DNA from: Chitinibacter tainanensis DSM 15459
GTDB taxonomy: Bacteria; Pseudomonadota; Gammaproteobacteria; Burkholderiales; Chitinibacteraceae
Direction: 5' to 3'
Length of the DNA stretch: 64,000 nucleotides
Assembly: GCF_000429785.1 (NCBI RefSeq)
Contig: NZ_AUCN01000019.1
Location: 125,670-189,669 of the forward strand
The translations under genes and the position numbers were made by a program. The first letter of the stretch is position 1; the number at the start of each line of letters is the position of its first letter. Under the pieces are notes generated by a model that made no database searches, was not told the origin of the DNA, and was given only the letters and a program-made list of their open reading frames with translations. Below, piece by piece: positions 18,835 through 29,400 of the stretch.

Positions 18835-18924
18835 GGAAGCGTGGCTGAGTGGTTTAAGGCAGCGGTCTTGAAAACCGTCGGGGATGTGAGTCCCCCCAGA
18901 GTTCGAATCTCTGCGCTTCCGCCA
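18835..18924 (+). tRNA. serT: tRNA-Ser(UGA), copy 1
   Basis: A 90-base class II tRNA with encoded CCA. The acceptor stem is GGAAGCG/CGCTTCC, the anticodon TGA is at 18869-18871, and the long variable arm GGGGATGTGAGTCCCC and the T-loop GTTCGAATC are intact. It reads UCA-family serine codons. Confidence 0.97.
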
Positions 18925-18990
18925 GTTCTTTTGAAGTATCGTGATAAATCAGCTCTGACATGTTCGGGGCTTTTTTATTCACTCCAAGAC

Positions 18991-19080
18991 GGAAGCGTGG
19001 CTGAGTGGTTTAAGGCAGCGGTCTTGAAAACCGTCGGGGATGTGAGTCCCCCCAGAGTTCGAATCTCTGCGCTTCCGCCA
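18991..19080 (+). tRNA. serT: tRNA-Ser(UGA), copy 2
   Basis: Identical over all 90 bases to the copy at 18835, with 66 bases between them. Also CCA-encoded. It probably shares the promoter at 18788, giving a tandem transcript. Confidence 0.97.
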
Positions 19081-19087
19081 AAATTCA

Positions 19088-19115
19088 AAGCCCTGATCCT
19101 GCGATCAGGGCTTTT
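19088..19115 (+). terminator. Terminator of the tRNA-Ser transcript
   Basis: AAGCCCTGATC/GATCAGGGCTT stem with a four-base loop and a T-run directly after the second tRNA. Confidence 0.9.
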
Positions 19116-19131
19116 TGCTTTTCTGCGCCTC

Positions 19132-19191
19132 AATACCCCACCCTGTATTTCACTCAAACTCATTTAGATCAAAGCCTACCGGCTTATACCC
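19132..19191 (-). repeat. 49-bp GGGTAT/ATACCC repeat, long form, before groES
   Basis: Core 19143-19191 (GTAT... to ATACCC, 49 bases) plus the extension ATACCC at 19133-19138. The inner hairpin is AAGCC/GGCTT. It lies between the tRNA terminator and the groES promoter. Confidence 0.75.
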
Positions 19192-19273
19192 CCATAGCAT
19201 TTCCCGCATTGCTGCACCAACCTCCACCCTTGTGCCGCGAGCATGACAAGCCGAGAAATTTTTCACGCAGGCT

Positions 19274-19305
19274 CTTGAAAAACCGCCTCGGCGTCCCTAC
19301 CATTT
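19274..19305 (+). promoter_or_regulatory. Sigma-32-like heat-shock promoter of groESL
   Basis: CTTGAAA at 19274-19280 matches the sigma-32 -35. CTACCATTT at 19297-19305 resembles the CCCCATTT -10, with 16 bases between. It leads straight into the CIRCE operator. Confidence 0.7.
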
Positions 19306-19330
19306 AGCACTCAAACGGGGCGAGTGCTAA
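19304..19330 (+). promoter_or_regulatory. CIRCE operator (HrcA binding site)
   Basis: A perfect TTAGCACTC, nine bases, GAGTGCTAA inverted repeat, the consensus bound by the repressor HrcA. It overlaps the transcription start, so groESL should be under both sigma-32 activation and HrcA repression. Confidence 0.97.
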
Positions 19331-19391
19331 GCGCTCACTCCGCTAACCAGACAACTGTAATTTGACTGTCCTACTCAGGAGTTTTAACACC

Positions 19392-19679
19392 ATGAAAATC
19401 CGTCCATTACACGACCGTGTTGTGATCAAGCGCGTTGAAGCCGAAGAGAAAACTGCTTCTGGCATCGTTCTGCCAGGCAGCGCGACTGAAAAACCAGATA
19501 TGGGTGAAGTGGTCGCAGTTGGCTCAGGCAAAGTGCTGGAAAACGGCGAAGTACGTGCCCTGACCGTCAAAGTGGGTGACAAAGTGATTCTAGGCAAATA
19601 CAGCGGCCAAACCGTGAAAATCGACGGCGAAGAACTGACCGTACTGCGCGAAGAAGACATCTTCGCCATCGTAGACTAA
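19392..19679 (+). CDS. groES: Co-chaperonin GroES
   Basis: A 95-residue lid of the GroEL folding chamber, forming a heptamer in the cytosol. [14 protein letters not shown] at the start and the mobile loop around residues 17-32 ([14 protein letters not shown]) are intact, as is the C-terminal [10 protein letters not shown] start at the ATG after AGGAG (19377-19381). An upstream in-frame start would add ten residues and swallow the Shine-Dalgarno. It is first in the groES-groEL operon, with a 72-base gap to groEL. Confidence 0.98.
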   Translation: MKIRPLHDRVVIKRVEAEEKTASGIVLPGSATEKPDMGEVVAVGSGKVLENGEVRALTVKVGDKVILGKYSGQTVKIDGEELTVLREEDIFAIVD

Positions 19680-19733
19680 GCCCGGCTTTAACTTTGTTAA
19701 GGGATCGGCCCATGGCCGTATCCAGTGAACTGA

Positions 19734-21389
<1,656 letters not shown>

Positions 21390-21408
21390 TCGCCTGCGCC
21401 TCGCGCGA

Positions 21409-21440
21409 AAACGCCACTGCCCGTGCAGTGGCGTTTTTTT
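21409..21440 (+). terminator. groESL intrinsic terminator
   Basis: AACGCCACTGC/GCAGTGGCGTT, 11-base-pair stem with a four-base loop, followed by a T-run. Confidence 0.93.
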
Positions 21441-21517
21441 ATGCGCAGAATTTCACTTGAAGGAAAACCTTACAGCCGGTACAGTCATTCTTCCCAACCG
21501 CGTATGAGTATGTCATC

Positions 21518-22423
21518 TTGCATCCGGCGATCGTCAGCCTACTAGGCCCCAATGCCGACTTTTATCCCCACCAGCTGGAAAACTGCTATCCGCGGATCCT
21601 GGAGCAGGTGCTGTTGTATTGGGGGAGCGAGCAGCTGGAAGCCTATATTGCCGAGCTGGCAGTGGATGAACGCGGTGACCGCCAAGGCTTCCCGCCCGAA
21701 GTCGCCTCCGAGCTGTTCGCCCTGCAACGGTTGCATCAGCAGCAATTCCCGCCCGAAGAGCCCGAGCCCGAACAAGCTTGGGATCACATCGTTGATATCG
21801 ATTACGACCAAAGCAACGACGACCGCATCAGCACCCGCAAAGAGTTTTTTCATGCGGTAGAAACCGGCAATACGCTACGCGCTTTGGTGCTGCTGAAATC
21901 GGGCGTGGAAATCGAGAGCCGTGATGAGCTTGGTAAAACCGCGCTGATCTGGGCGGCCACCCTCGATCATTTACCGCTCGTGGGTTTGCTGCTCTCGCGC
22001 AGCGCCAATACCGAAGCGCAGGATGATGGCGGCTTTACCGCCCTGCACTGGGCCGCCGCCGAAGGCCATTTGCAAGCCATGAGCCTGCTGCTGGAGCATG
22101 GCGCGCAACTTAATAGCCAAACCAAAAATGGCATGACCCCGCTGATGCAAGCGGCCACCCGTGGCCAGCATGCGGTGATTCGGCTGTTGCTCGAGGCAGG
22201 CGCAGATTTGCAGCTGGCCGATCTGCAAGGCCAAACTGCACTGATGCATGCCCTGCAAACCAACCATTACCGCAGCAGTGAAACCCTGCTGCTACAGCTC
22301 ACCAAGCAAAGCCAACGCGGCACATGGGTGGCCACGGCGCTGCAAATGGGCCTCACCCACAGCAACCCCGCCATCCGCCAGCTATTTACGCGCCATCGCT
22401 TCGAGCTACAGAACGGCCTGTAA
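21518..22423 (+). CDS. Ankyrin repeat protein
   Basis: A 301-residue cytosolic protein. Residues 1-105 are acidic and helical with no recognised motif. Residues about 108-260 contain four to five ankyrin repeats, with signatures GKTALIWAATLDHLPLVGLL, GFTALHWAAAEGHLQAMSLL and GMTPLMQAATRGQHAVIRLL. Such repeats mediate protein binding and the partner is unknown. The frame has no ATG near its beginning. The only plausible start is TTG at 21518, with no obvious Shine-Dalgarno, so the N-terminus is uncertain. A 13-codon ATG frame (21504-21545) overlaps this start in another phase. Confidence 0.8.
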   Translation: MHPAIVSLLGPNADFYPHQLENCYPRILEQVLLYWGSEQLEAYIAELAVDERGDRQGFPPEVASELFALQRLHQQQFPPEEPEPEQAWDHIVDIDYDQSNDDRISTRKEFFHAVETGNTLRALVLLKSGVEIESRDELGKTALIWAATLDHLPLVGLLLSRSANTEAQDDGGFTALHWAAAEGHLQAMSLLLEHGAQLNSQTKNGMTPLMQAATRGQHAVIRLLLEAGADLQLADLQGQTALMHALQTNHYRSSETLLLQLTKQSQRGTWVATALQMGLTHSNPAIRQLFTRHRFELQNGL

Positions 22424-22450
22424 GTCTGCCGCGCAGCCAGGCTAATCTGG

Positions 22451-22906
22451 CTAGCGCTGTTGCAGCCGCTGATTGCGGCGCGCTTCGGCCTCCACCCAAC
22501 GGATGACTTCCTGCTCATTGCTCGCGATCAGCGGCTCGATTTCCAGCGGTGTGCCTTCTTCGCTCATCGCTACCATGGTGAAGTAGCAACTATTGGTATG
22601 GCGCTGGGTTTGCGCGCGGATGTTTTCCGCCACCACGCGAATGCCGATTTCCATCGAGGTGCGGCCGGTGTAGTTGACGCTAGCCATGAAATGCACCAAT
22701 TCACCGACAAAAATCGGCTGCTTGAAGGTGACCTGATCAACCGACAAGGTGACAGCGTATGCGCCGGCGTAGCGGCTGGCGCAGGCATAGGCCACCTGAT
22801 CCAGCTGCTTGAGCAAGGCGCCACCGTGCACCTTGCCGGAAAAATTGGCCATATCCGGCGTCATCAGCACCGTCATGGTCAGCTGGTGTTTGGGTAAGCT
22901 ACTCAT
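22451..22906 (-). CDS. Acyl-CoA thioesterase, hotdog fold
   Basis: A 151-residue thioesterase of the YciA/BACH group. The catalytic region reads MTPDMANFSGKVHGGALLKQ with Asp18 and the HGG turn near 27-29 after the central helix. The conserved VDQVTFKQPI and NYTGRTSMEIGI strands follow. It should hydrolyse medium- or long-chain acyl-CoA in the cytosol. Its start codon and Shine-Dalgarno (GGGAG, 22914-22918) lie in the extension of a 49-bp repeat, so the translation start is built from repeat sequence. It is convergent with the ankyrin gene, with only 27 bases between the stops. Confidence 0.88.
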   Translation of the reverse strand: MSSLPKHQLTMTVLMTPDMANFSGKVHGGALLKQLDQVAYACASRYAGAYAVTLSVDQVTFKQPIFVGELVHFMASVNYTGRTSMEIGIRVVAENIRAQTQRHTNSCYFTMVAMSEEGTPLEIEPLIASNEQEVIRWVEAEARRNQRLQQR

Positions 22907-22966
22907 ATACCTACTCCCTGTATCAACCGCAACGCTATATTATTGTTTGTTTACAGGGCAATACCA
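22905..22966 (-). repeat. 49-bp repeat, long form, supplying the thioesterase start site
   Basis: Minus strand: core 22966-22918 (TGGTATTGCCC... GATACAG, 49 bases), inner stem CCCTGTA/TACAGGG, then GGGAGTAGGTATATG, whose final ATG (22904-22906) is the thioesterase start. Confidence 0.8.
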
Positions 22967-22970
22967 ATAA

Positions 22971-22995
22971 AAAACGGGGCTAAGCCCCGTTTTGT
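22971..22995 (-). terminator. lipA intrinsic terminator
   Basis: On the minus strand AAAACGGGGC/GCCCCGTTTT with a three-base loop and a T-run, 24 bases after the lipA stop. Confidence 0.88.
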
Positions 22996-23018
22996 TCACA
23001 TCTGAACTGCGCCGGCGT

Positions 23019-23984
23019 TTACAAGCCGGCGTTATGCGCCTGTTGATCCGCGTGGTAAGAGCTGCGAACCATCGCGCCCACCGCCGCATGTTTAAAGCCT
23101 AGCTCGTAAGCGCGGGTTTCAAAGGCTTTGAATTGGTCAGGGTGCACATAGCGCAGCACCGGCAAGTGGCCGTTGGATGGCTGCAGATACTGGCCGATGG
23201 TGATCATGTCAATATTGTGCGCGCGCATGTCTTCCATCACTTGGTAGACTTCTTCATCCGTCTCGCCCAAGCCCACCATAATGCCGGATTTGGTGTTGAT
23301 ATGCGGATACAGACGCTTGAACTCTTTCAGCAAATCCAGCGAATGCTGGTAATCCGAGCCCGGGCGCGCTTGTTTATAAAGGCGCGGGGCGGTTTCCAGA
23401 TTATGGTTCATCACGTCGGGCAACGCCTGCTGGAAGATATCCAGCGCAATGTCCATCCGGCCGCGGAAATCCGGCACCAGCACTTCGATTTGCGTCTCGG
23501 GGCTCAGCTCGCGGGTTTTCTGGATGCATTCCACAAAATGCGCCGCACCGCCGTCGCGCAGATCATCCCGATCCACCGAGGTAATCACCACGTATTTCAG
23601 CTTCAGGGCAGCAATGGTTTCGGCCAGATGCTGCGGCTCATTCACGTCCAGCGGATTGGGGCGACCATGGCCCACATCACAGAATGGACAACGCCGCGTA
23701 CAGATGTCGCCCATGATCATGAAGGTGGCAGTGCCCTTGCCGAAACATTCGCCGATATTCGGGCATGAGGCTTCTTCACACACCGTGTGCAGCTTTTGGC
23801 TACGCAAAATGTCTTTAATTTCATAGAAGCGGCTATTGTGGCTGGCCGCTTGCACCCGAATCCATTCCGGCTTTTTCAGTTTGGTTTCCGGCTGGATCAC
23901 CTTGATCGGAATGCGGGCCGTTTTGGCTTCGCCCTTGAGCTTGACGCCGACTTCTTTGCTCGGCGCTTTGGTGGTGTCTGTCAT
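23019..23984 (-). CDS. lipA: Lipoyl synthase
   Basis: A 321-residue radical-SAM enzyme that inserts two sulfurs into protein-bound octanoyl groups. Both clusters are visible: [12 protein letters not shown] for the auxiliary cluster and CTRRCPFC for the radical-SAM cluster. The C-terminal VRSSYHAD holds the Ser ligand of the auxiliary cluster. It completes the pathway begun by lipB, which lies 44 bases upstream, and it closes the dat-ybeD-lipB-lipA gene group. Strong terminator after it. Confidence 0.97.
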   Translation of the reverse strand: MTDTTKAPSKEVGVKLKGEAKTARIPIKVIQPETKLKKPEWIRVQAASHNSRFYEIKDILRSQKLHTVCEEASCPNIGECFGKGTATFMIMGDICTRRCPFCDVGHGRPNPLDVNEPQHLAETIAALKLKYVVITSVDRDDLRDGGAAHFVECIQKTRELSPETQIEVLVPDFRGRMDIALDIFQQALPDVMNHNLETAPRLYKQARPGSDYQHSLDLLKEFKRLYPHINTKSGIMVGLGETDEEVYQVMEDMRAHNIDMITIGQYLQPSNGHLPVLRYVHPDQFKAFETRAYELGFKHAAVGAMVRSSYHADQQAHNAGL

Positions 23985-24028
23985 GGTGTTCCCGATAACC
24001 GCACAAACTGTACGGTTAAAGCATTGAT

Positions 24029-24763
24029 TTAACTGGCAACTTTCAACTGCTGCGCGATCTGGTTTGCCATTTTAACGGCTAAAGTCGCGGGTGTCTCGTC
24101 TATCCCGTAGTCGGCCATGCGCGTGACCTGCAAGCCTTGATAGCCGCAAGGGTTAATCAAGCCAAACGGCGCCAGATCTAGGCTCACATTCAAGGCCAGA
24201 CCGTGATAGCACGCGCCATTGCGAATGCGTAGCCCTAGGCTCGCGATTTTAGCCTCATGCGCGGCCTGCAAGGCGCTGGCCGGGCGCTCTACATACACGC
24301 CGGGCGCATCGACCTTGCCATAAGCCTGAATGGCATACTCGGCCAATACGCCGATCACGCTGTTTTCCAGCTTGCGCACCAGCTCGCGTACACCGAGCTT
24401 GTAGCGGCGCAAATCCAGCAGCAAATACGCCACCAATTGCCCCGGGCCGTGGTAAGTCACTTGCCCGCCGCGATCAATCTGCACCACCGGAATCTCGCTG
24501 CTAGCGAGAATATGCTCGGCCTTGCCCGCTTGGCCCTGTGTGAACACGGGCGGGTGTTCCAGTAGCCATAATTCATCCAGCGTATCGGCATTGCGCTGCG
24601 CGGTAAATTGCTGCATGGCCTGCCAGGTCGGCGCGTAATCCACCAGCCCAAGGCTGCGCACCCGCAGCACATGCGGGAATGGCTCAAGGGGTATATCGAC
24701 GTAGCCATCAACAATACTAGCCGGCAGCGCCATACCCTGCAGGAGTGTTTCAGCCAGCTGCAT
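24029..24763 (-). CDS. lipB: Octanoyltransferase LipB, with unusual N-terminal extension
   Basis: A 244-residue enzyme that moves octanoate from acyl carrier protein to lipoyl domains. [12 protein letters not shown] and the catalytic Cys in INPCGYQG are present, with the Lys in [11 protein letters not shown]. Compared with E. coli LipB (starting near the equivalent of VLRVRSLGL), there are about 30 extra residues at the N-terminus. A 49-bp repeat (24689-24737) lies exactly in that part. Either the repeat is translated, or the true start is a GTG around 24658-24664 and the repeat is leader sequence. The long start overlaps the ybeD stop by one base. Confidence 0.92.
   Translation of the reverse strand: MQLAETLLQGMALPASIVDGYVDIPLEPFPHVLRVRSLGLVDYAPTWQAMQQFTAQRNADTLDELWLLEHPPVFTQGQAGKAEHILASSEIPVVQIDRGGQVTYHGPGQLVAYLLLDLRRYKLGVRELVRKLENSVIGVLAEYAIQAYGKVDAPGVYVERPASALQAAHEAKIASLGLRIRNGACYHGLALNVSLDLAPFGLINPCGYQGLQVTRMADYGIDETPATLAVKMANQIAQQLKVAS
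24689..24737. repeat. 49-bp GGGTAT/ATACCC repeat inside the lipB 5' region
   Basis: Perfect ends GGGTAT (24689-24694) and ATACCC (24732-24737), 49 bases in total, lying within the atypical N-terminal extension of lipB. Confidence 0.75.
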
Positions 24764-25059
24764 TACAAAACCCGCAATACCAGCGGGTGAGCGCGCAAGG
24801 CGCTATCCAGCGCATACACCTGCTCAACGCTATCAAAGGTCACCATCAGCGTGGCCGAAAAATAGCTGCCGGCGCTGGAGGCGCGCATACTGATGTGCTC
24901 ATCCTGAAAGGCCGGCACATGGGTTTGCGTTACCAGCAAGACTGCCGCACGAAAATCGGCCTCAGCCAGGTTTTTCTGGCTGACCGCTTTCACCGGAATC
25001 AGCGCCGGAAAGGTCACCAGGTCTTCCAGCTTCTGGCTGGGAATATCGATCAATGCCAT
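24763..25059 (-). CDS. ybeD: YbeD/DUF493 family protein
   Basis: A 98-residue small ferredoxin-like-fold protein of the UPF0250 family. The pattern [10 protein letters not shown] and the C-terminal [10 protein letters not shown] match the family. Its function is unknown, but it sits next to lipB across proteobacteria, which suggests a link to lipoate metabolism. It lies between dat (10 bases upstream) and lipB (one-base overlap), so it is translated as part of the same operon. Confidence 0.9.
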   Translation of the reverse strand: MALIDIPSQKLEDLVTFPALIPVKAVSQKNLAEADFRAAVLLVTQTHVPAFQDEHISMRASSAGSYFSATLMVTFDSVEQVYALDSALRAHPLVLRVL

Positions 25060-25069
25060 TCAATTACTC

Positions 25070-25960
25070 TCACACTTGCTCGCCACGGCGCATTACCGTG
25101 GCTTTATACGATTGGTAAACAGACAACATGGTCTGATAAATGGGGCCGGGTCGGCCATTTCCTACTGGCTGATCATCAATTTTGACGATCGGCAGAATCT
25201 CTTTCGATGACGAAGTCAGCCAGACCTCGTCCGCCTCGCGCAGCTCGGCTTCACTCAAAGGCCGCACCGCGAGCGGCAGGCCATACTGTTGCGCCAGCTC
25301 CAGCACCAGCTCATAGGTAATGCCGGCCAGCATCAATTCGCCGGTTGGCGGCGCCAGCAGTACCCCATCTTTCACCAGAAAAATATTGCTGGCCGCACCT
25401 TCAATCAGCGAGCCATCGCGCAGCATAATCGCCTCCGCGCAGCGGGCATCCACCGCCTGCTGCTTGGCCAAGACATTGGCCAAGAGCGACAAGGCTTTGA
25501 TATCGCAGCGCAACCAGCGAATATCGCGCACCGTCAGCGCATGCACACCTTGCTGATACTGGCTAGCGGGCGGTAATTCCAGCGGATCACTAAAGGCCAA
25601 CACCGTTGGCGCCACTGCGGGCTGCGGAAAAGCATGATTGCGCGGATACGCAACGCCCCGAGTGACCTGCACATACAGGCTTTGGTCGGCAAAATCTTGC
25701 TGGGCCATCAGCTGAGTGAGTAGCTGCTGCCACTCAGCTTCGCTATGCGGGTTGCTAATCCCCACTGCCGCCAGGCTACGCCCAAGGCGCCGGATATGCT
25801 CGGCCAAGCGGAAAATGCAGCGCGAGTAGACCGGAATCATCTCGTACACGCCATCGCCAAATAAAAACCCGCGGTCCAGCACCGAAACCTGCAGCTCATT
25901 CAATGGCGCAAAGCGGCCATTCAGATACGCCAGCTGCGCTGGCAATGTCGCCACCGTCAT
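25070..25960 (-). CDS. dat: D-amino-acid aminotransferase (class IV PLP enzyme)
   Basis: A 296-residue fold-type IV aminotransferase that interconverts D-amino acids and 2-oxo acids and so can supply D-Glu or D-Ala for the cell wall. Visible are LDRGFLFGDGVYEMIPVY near the N-terminus, the PLP lysine in DIKALSLLANVLAKQ, and EGAASNIFLV. Distinguishing it from branched-chain aminotransferase or aminodeoxychorismate lyase is based on these motifs and on the dat-ybeD-lipB order seen in related bacteria. I start at the ATG at 25958-25960, since the frame continues to 26074 with unrelated basic sequence. Confidence 0.85.
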   Translation of the reverse strand: MTVATLPAQLAYLNGRFAPLNELQVSVLDRGFLFGDGVYEMIPVYSRCIFRLAEHIRRLGRSLAAVGISNPHSEAEWQQLLTQLMAQQDFADQSLYVQVTRGVAYPRNHAFPQPAVAPTVLAFSDPLELPPASQYQQGVHALTVRDIRWLRCDIKALSLLANVLAKQQAVDARCAEAIMLRDGSLIEGAASNIFLVKDGVLLAPPTGELMLAGITYELVLELAQQYGLPLAVRPLSEAELREADEVWLTSSSKEILPIVKIDDQPVGNGRPGPIYQTMLSVYQSYKATVMRRGEQV

Positions 25961-26057
25961 CGCTTGCCCTCTTCTGCACTTAGCTTGGATGGCCTTGATT
26001 TTACCGCGTTTACCTGCGGCTGTCCGGCCAAGCTTCCAGCCGGAGCGCGGCCAAGGC

Positions 26058-26113
26058 TTGGCAAGCGTAGGCAATCCTGCCTATACTACAAAGCAGTTTT
26101 TAAACGATCGTTT
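26058..26113 (+). promoter_or_regulatory. Promoter and AAAC-N4-GTTT operator of the acyl-CoA-binding protein gene
   Basis: TTGGCA (26058-26063), 18 bases, TATACT (26082-26087). About 15 bases after the -10 lies the perfect 12-base palindrome AAACGATCGTTT (26102-26113). AAAC-N4-GTTT is the core bound by PsrA/FadR-type TetR regulators of fatty-acid metabolism, which suits the gene that follows. Confidence 0.6.
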
Positions 26114-26130
26114 TAATACGGAGCTCAAGC

Positions 26131-26397
26131 ATGTCCGATCTCGCCCAGCGCTTTGCCGTGGCCCAGAAAGAAGTGGTGGAACTCAACGAAGCCCCCGATG
26201 TGCAAACCAAACTCAAGCTGTACGCGCTGTACAAGCAAGCCACCGAAGGCGATGTCAGCGGTGATCGCCCGTCAGCGATCCAGTTTGTAGCCCAAGCCAA
26301 ATACGATGCCTGGAGCAAACTGGCCGGTACCAGCAGCGACACCGCCATGCAAAACTATGTGGCGCTGGTCGAAGAGCTCAAAGCCAACGACGAATAA
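26131..26397 (+). CDS. Acyl-CoA-binding protein
   Basis: An 88-residue four-helix ACBP that binds long-chain acyl-CoA in the cytosol. The family motif YKQATEGDVSGDRPS (about 31-45) and the C-terminal helix with YVALVEELK are clear. Common in eukaryotes and in scattered bacteria, it probably buffers acyl-CoA for lipid synthesis or breakdown. The start ATG follows GGAG at 26121-26124. It is monocistronic, with its own promoter, a palindrome typical of fatty-acid regulators and a terminator. Confidence 0.95.
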   Translation: MSDLAQRFAVAQKEVVELNEAPDVQTKLKLYALYKQATEGDVSGDRPSAIQFVAQAKYDAWSKLAGTSSDTAMQNYVALVEELKANDE

Positions 26398-26412
26398 GCA
26401 AGGCAGTAAAAG

Positions 26413-26440
26413 CAAAGCCCCGCAGTGCGGGGCTTTTTTA
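26413..26440. terminator. Terminator after the acyl-CoA-binding protein gene
   Basis: AAAGCCCCGC/GCGGGGCTTT stem with a three-base loop and a T-run on the plus strand. The opposite strand has a weaker T-run that could serve the convergent GGDEF-EAL gene. Confidence 0.88.
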
Positions 26441-26461
26441 TGGGTGCGGCAAAGGGCCGAC

Positions 26462-29400
26462 TCAACGCTGCATGTCGATCGCCTGCAGCACCGGCAGCGG
26501 CAGTTCTTTTTGCGCCGCAATCAAATTGCGAAACTCGCCAGCCGCCAGTGGCCGGCTAAACAGATAACCCTGAATCGAATCAGTCTGCGCCCGGCGCAGG
26601 AATTCCAGCTGCGCCTCGGTTTCCACCCCTTCAGCCAGCACCGACATACCCAGCGTTTTGCCCAAGCCAATAATCGCCAGCACAATCGCCGCATCATTCG
26701 GGTCGCTCGTGATATCACGCACAAAGCTCTGATCAACCTTTAGCTTATTAAAGGCAAAGCGCTTGAGGTATGACAGGCTGGAATACCCCGTACCGAAATC
26801 ATCCAGCGATAATTTCACGCCCAAGCGCTTAATGCCATGCAGCATGGCCATCACATGCTCGACTTCCTGCATCACCACCGACTCGGTCACTTCCAGCTCG
26901 AGGTATTTCGGGTCCAGCCCCGCCGAATCCAGCGCATCTTGAATCAGCTCAAGTAAATTGGCCTGATGCAATTGCAGAGGTGATAGGTTCACCGCCACGG
27001 TAAACGGCGGCAGCCCTTCGCGCTGCCACTGCGCAGCGAGCTCACACGAGCGGCGCAAAATCCAGTTGCCCAGCGGCACAATCATGCGCGACTCTTCGGC
27101 AATCGGGATAAATTTGGCTGGCGAAATCAGGCCCTGCGTGGGGTGATTCCATCGTATCAGCGCCTCGGCACCAATCACCCGCCCCGAATCCAAGCCCACT
27201 TGCGGCTGGAAAAACACCTCGAACTCACCGCGGCTGAGCGCATCGCGCATACTGGTTTCGAGGCTGAGGCGCTCGGAAGCCCGTGCATTCATATCCGCGG
27301 TAAAAAACTGATAATTGTTACGGCCATTGCTCTTGGCTTGATACATCGCCACGTCGGCGTTTTTAATCAGCTCATCTGCATCCTGCCCGTCATCCGGATA
27401 CACACTAATCCCGATCGAGGTGGAGGTCGCAAAATTACCGGCTTCCAATACAAATGGCTCGCTAAAACAGCCCAAAATTCGCTCGGCGATATCCCCTGCC
27501 ACCAAGGCATTGGGCAGATCTGCCAGCACAATGACGAATTCATCCCCGCCTAGCCGCGAGAGGATATCTTGCTTGCCCACCACACTGCGTAGGCGCGAAG
27601 CCACCTGCGCCAGCACCATATCGCCCGCAGCATGGCCCAAGGAATCGTTAATGGTTTTAAAGCGATCCAGATCCAGAAAGAGGAGCGCCAGCTTGCGTTT
27701 ATAACGCTCGGCCGAGGCCAGCGCGAGGCGTAACTCATCGCGCAACAGATTGCGGTTAGCCAGCCCAGTCACCGTATCGAAATTAGCCAGCTCGGTAATT
27801 CGATCTTGCGCCTCTTTCCGCTCAGTAATGTCAGTCATGGTGCCGATCAGCCGGCTGGGTTTACCCCGCGAATCAAAATCCACAAAGCGCCCGCGCGTCT
27901 GATACCAGCGATAGTCGCCGGTTTTACTGCGCCGGCGAAATTCAACTGCAAACTGCGCCGAATTGCCCACGTAGTAATCTCGATACGCAGATACCGCTTG
28001 CTCACGATCAGTAGGATGCAGCTGCTCTTTCCATTTCTCAAACGTTTCGATCAACTCGCCCGGCTGATAGCCAAGCAGGCGATCGTATTCCGGGCTAGTG
28101 ACCGCAGTGCGGCGGCCATCCAGCGGCATATCAAATAGGCCCGTACTAGAGGCTTCCAAAGCCAGGCGTAGTTGCTGCTCGGATTTACCGATGGCCTCTT
28201 CGGCCATCCGGCGCTCGGAAATATCCCGCACTACCGCGCAGTTGTATTCCTGCCCCTGAAACAGGATGTAGTTCGAGTGCATTTCACTCGGAAACTCTTC
28301 ACCCGTGCGGGTGCGCAGCGTAATTTCATCAAACAAATGCCGGTGATGCCGCAGTTTTTGCCAGAATTTTGGCCACGTATCGGCTTTGAAATCCGGGTGC
28401 AGATCGCGAAAGCGCATCGACATCAGATCGGCTTCGCTATAACCCAGTCGTTTGCAACTGGTGGCATTCACATAACGCACATGGCCTTGCGGATCGAGCC
28501 AGATGGCCATATCTGCGCCATTCTCCACCGCTACTTTGGTTAAGAACAGCGTGTCTTCGGTGCGCTCCAGCCGGCGTAATTGCTGCAATACATACAAGAG
28601 CAAACCGCCCCCGGAGAGCAGCAGGAGCAAGGCAATCGCTACATTCACCAGCGTTTCCTGCCGCCACTGCGCCAGCACCAGCTCACGATCAATTCCGACC
28701 GACACCCCAAGTGGCCAGCCCTGTACACGCCGCCAGCCATAGACGCGGGTCAGGTTGTCGCTTTTGCTGGTTTCCTGAAATACCCCACTGGGTGCTTCGC
28801 GAAATACTTTGTCAAAAAAGCCAAACTGCGAAATATCTCGCCCGACTTCCTGCACCGCCTGCGGAAAGCGCAGCAAAGAAATCCCGTCTTCGCGGAATAC
28901 CCGAATCACCAGCTCGCGATTCAGATTGATGCTGTCGTAAAACTGCTGGTAGTAATCGGGGTTCAAACCGGCGATCAGCAATGCCATGGTGGGCATGTCT
29001 TTATTTTGCACCGGTGTGACAAAGGGCAGAGTTTCCTGCTTACCGGTGGGGTCTAATTGCTGCTCGCCAATAAAATATGGCAGTTGCGGCCGGCTGCGCA
29101 GTACCCGCACATAACTCACAGTCGAGAGATTACGCGGGCTCAGCGGATATTGCAGATTGCTGGCAGCCAAATCGCCATTCGGATACGCCACGGCAATCGT
29201 ATTGAGCTGTGGATAGCGCTCAACTGTGCGCTGCATATAGGCATGCAAACAGGCATCATCATGTGCACTCAGGCAGCTGCGAAACACATCGTCATGCCCG
29301 ATGGCATTTAACGCAAACAAGGTGCCTTCCATCGTGCGGCCCACATGCTCTTCCAGTGCCCGCGCCAGCAGCAACATTTCCTGCTCGGCTTTAGCCAGCG

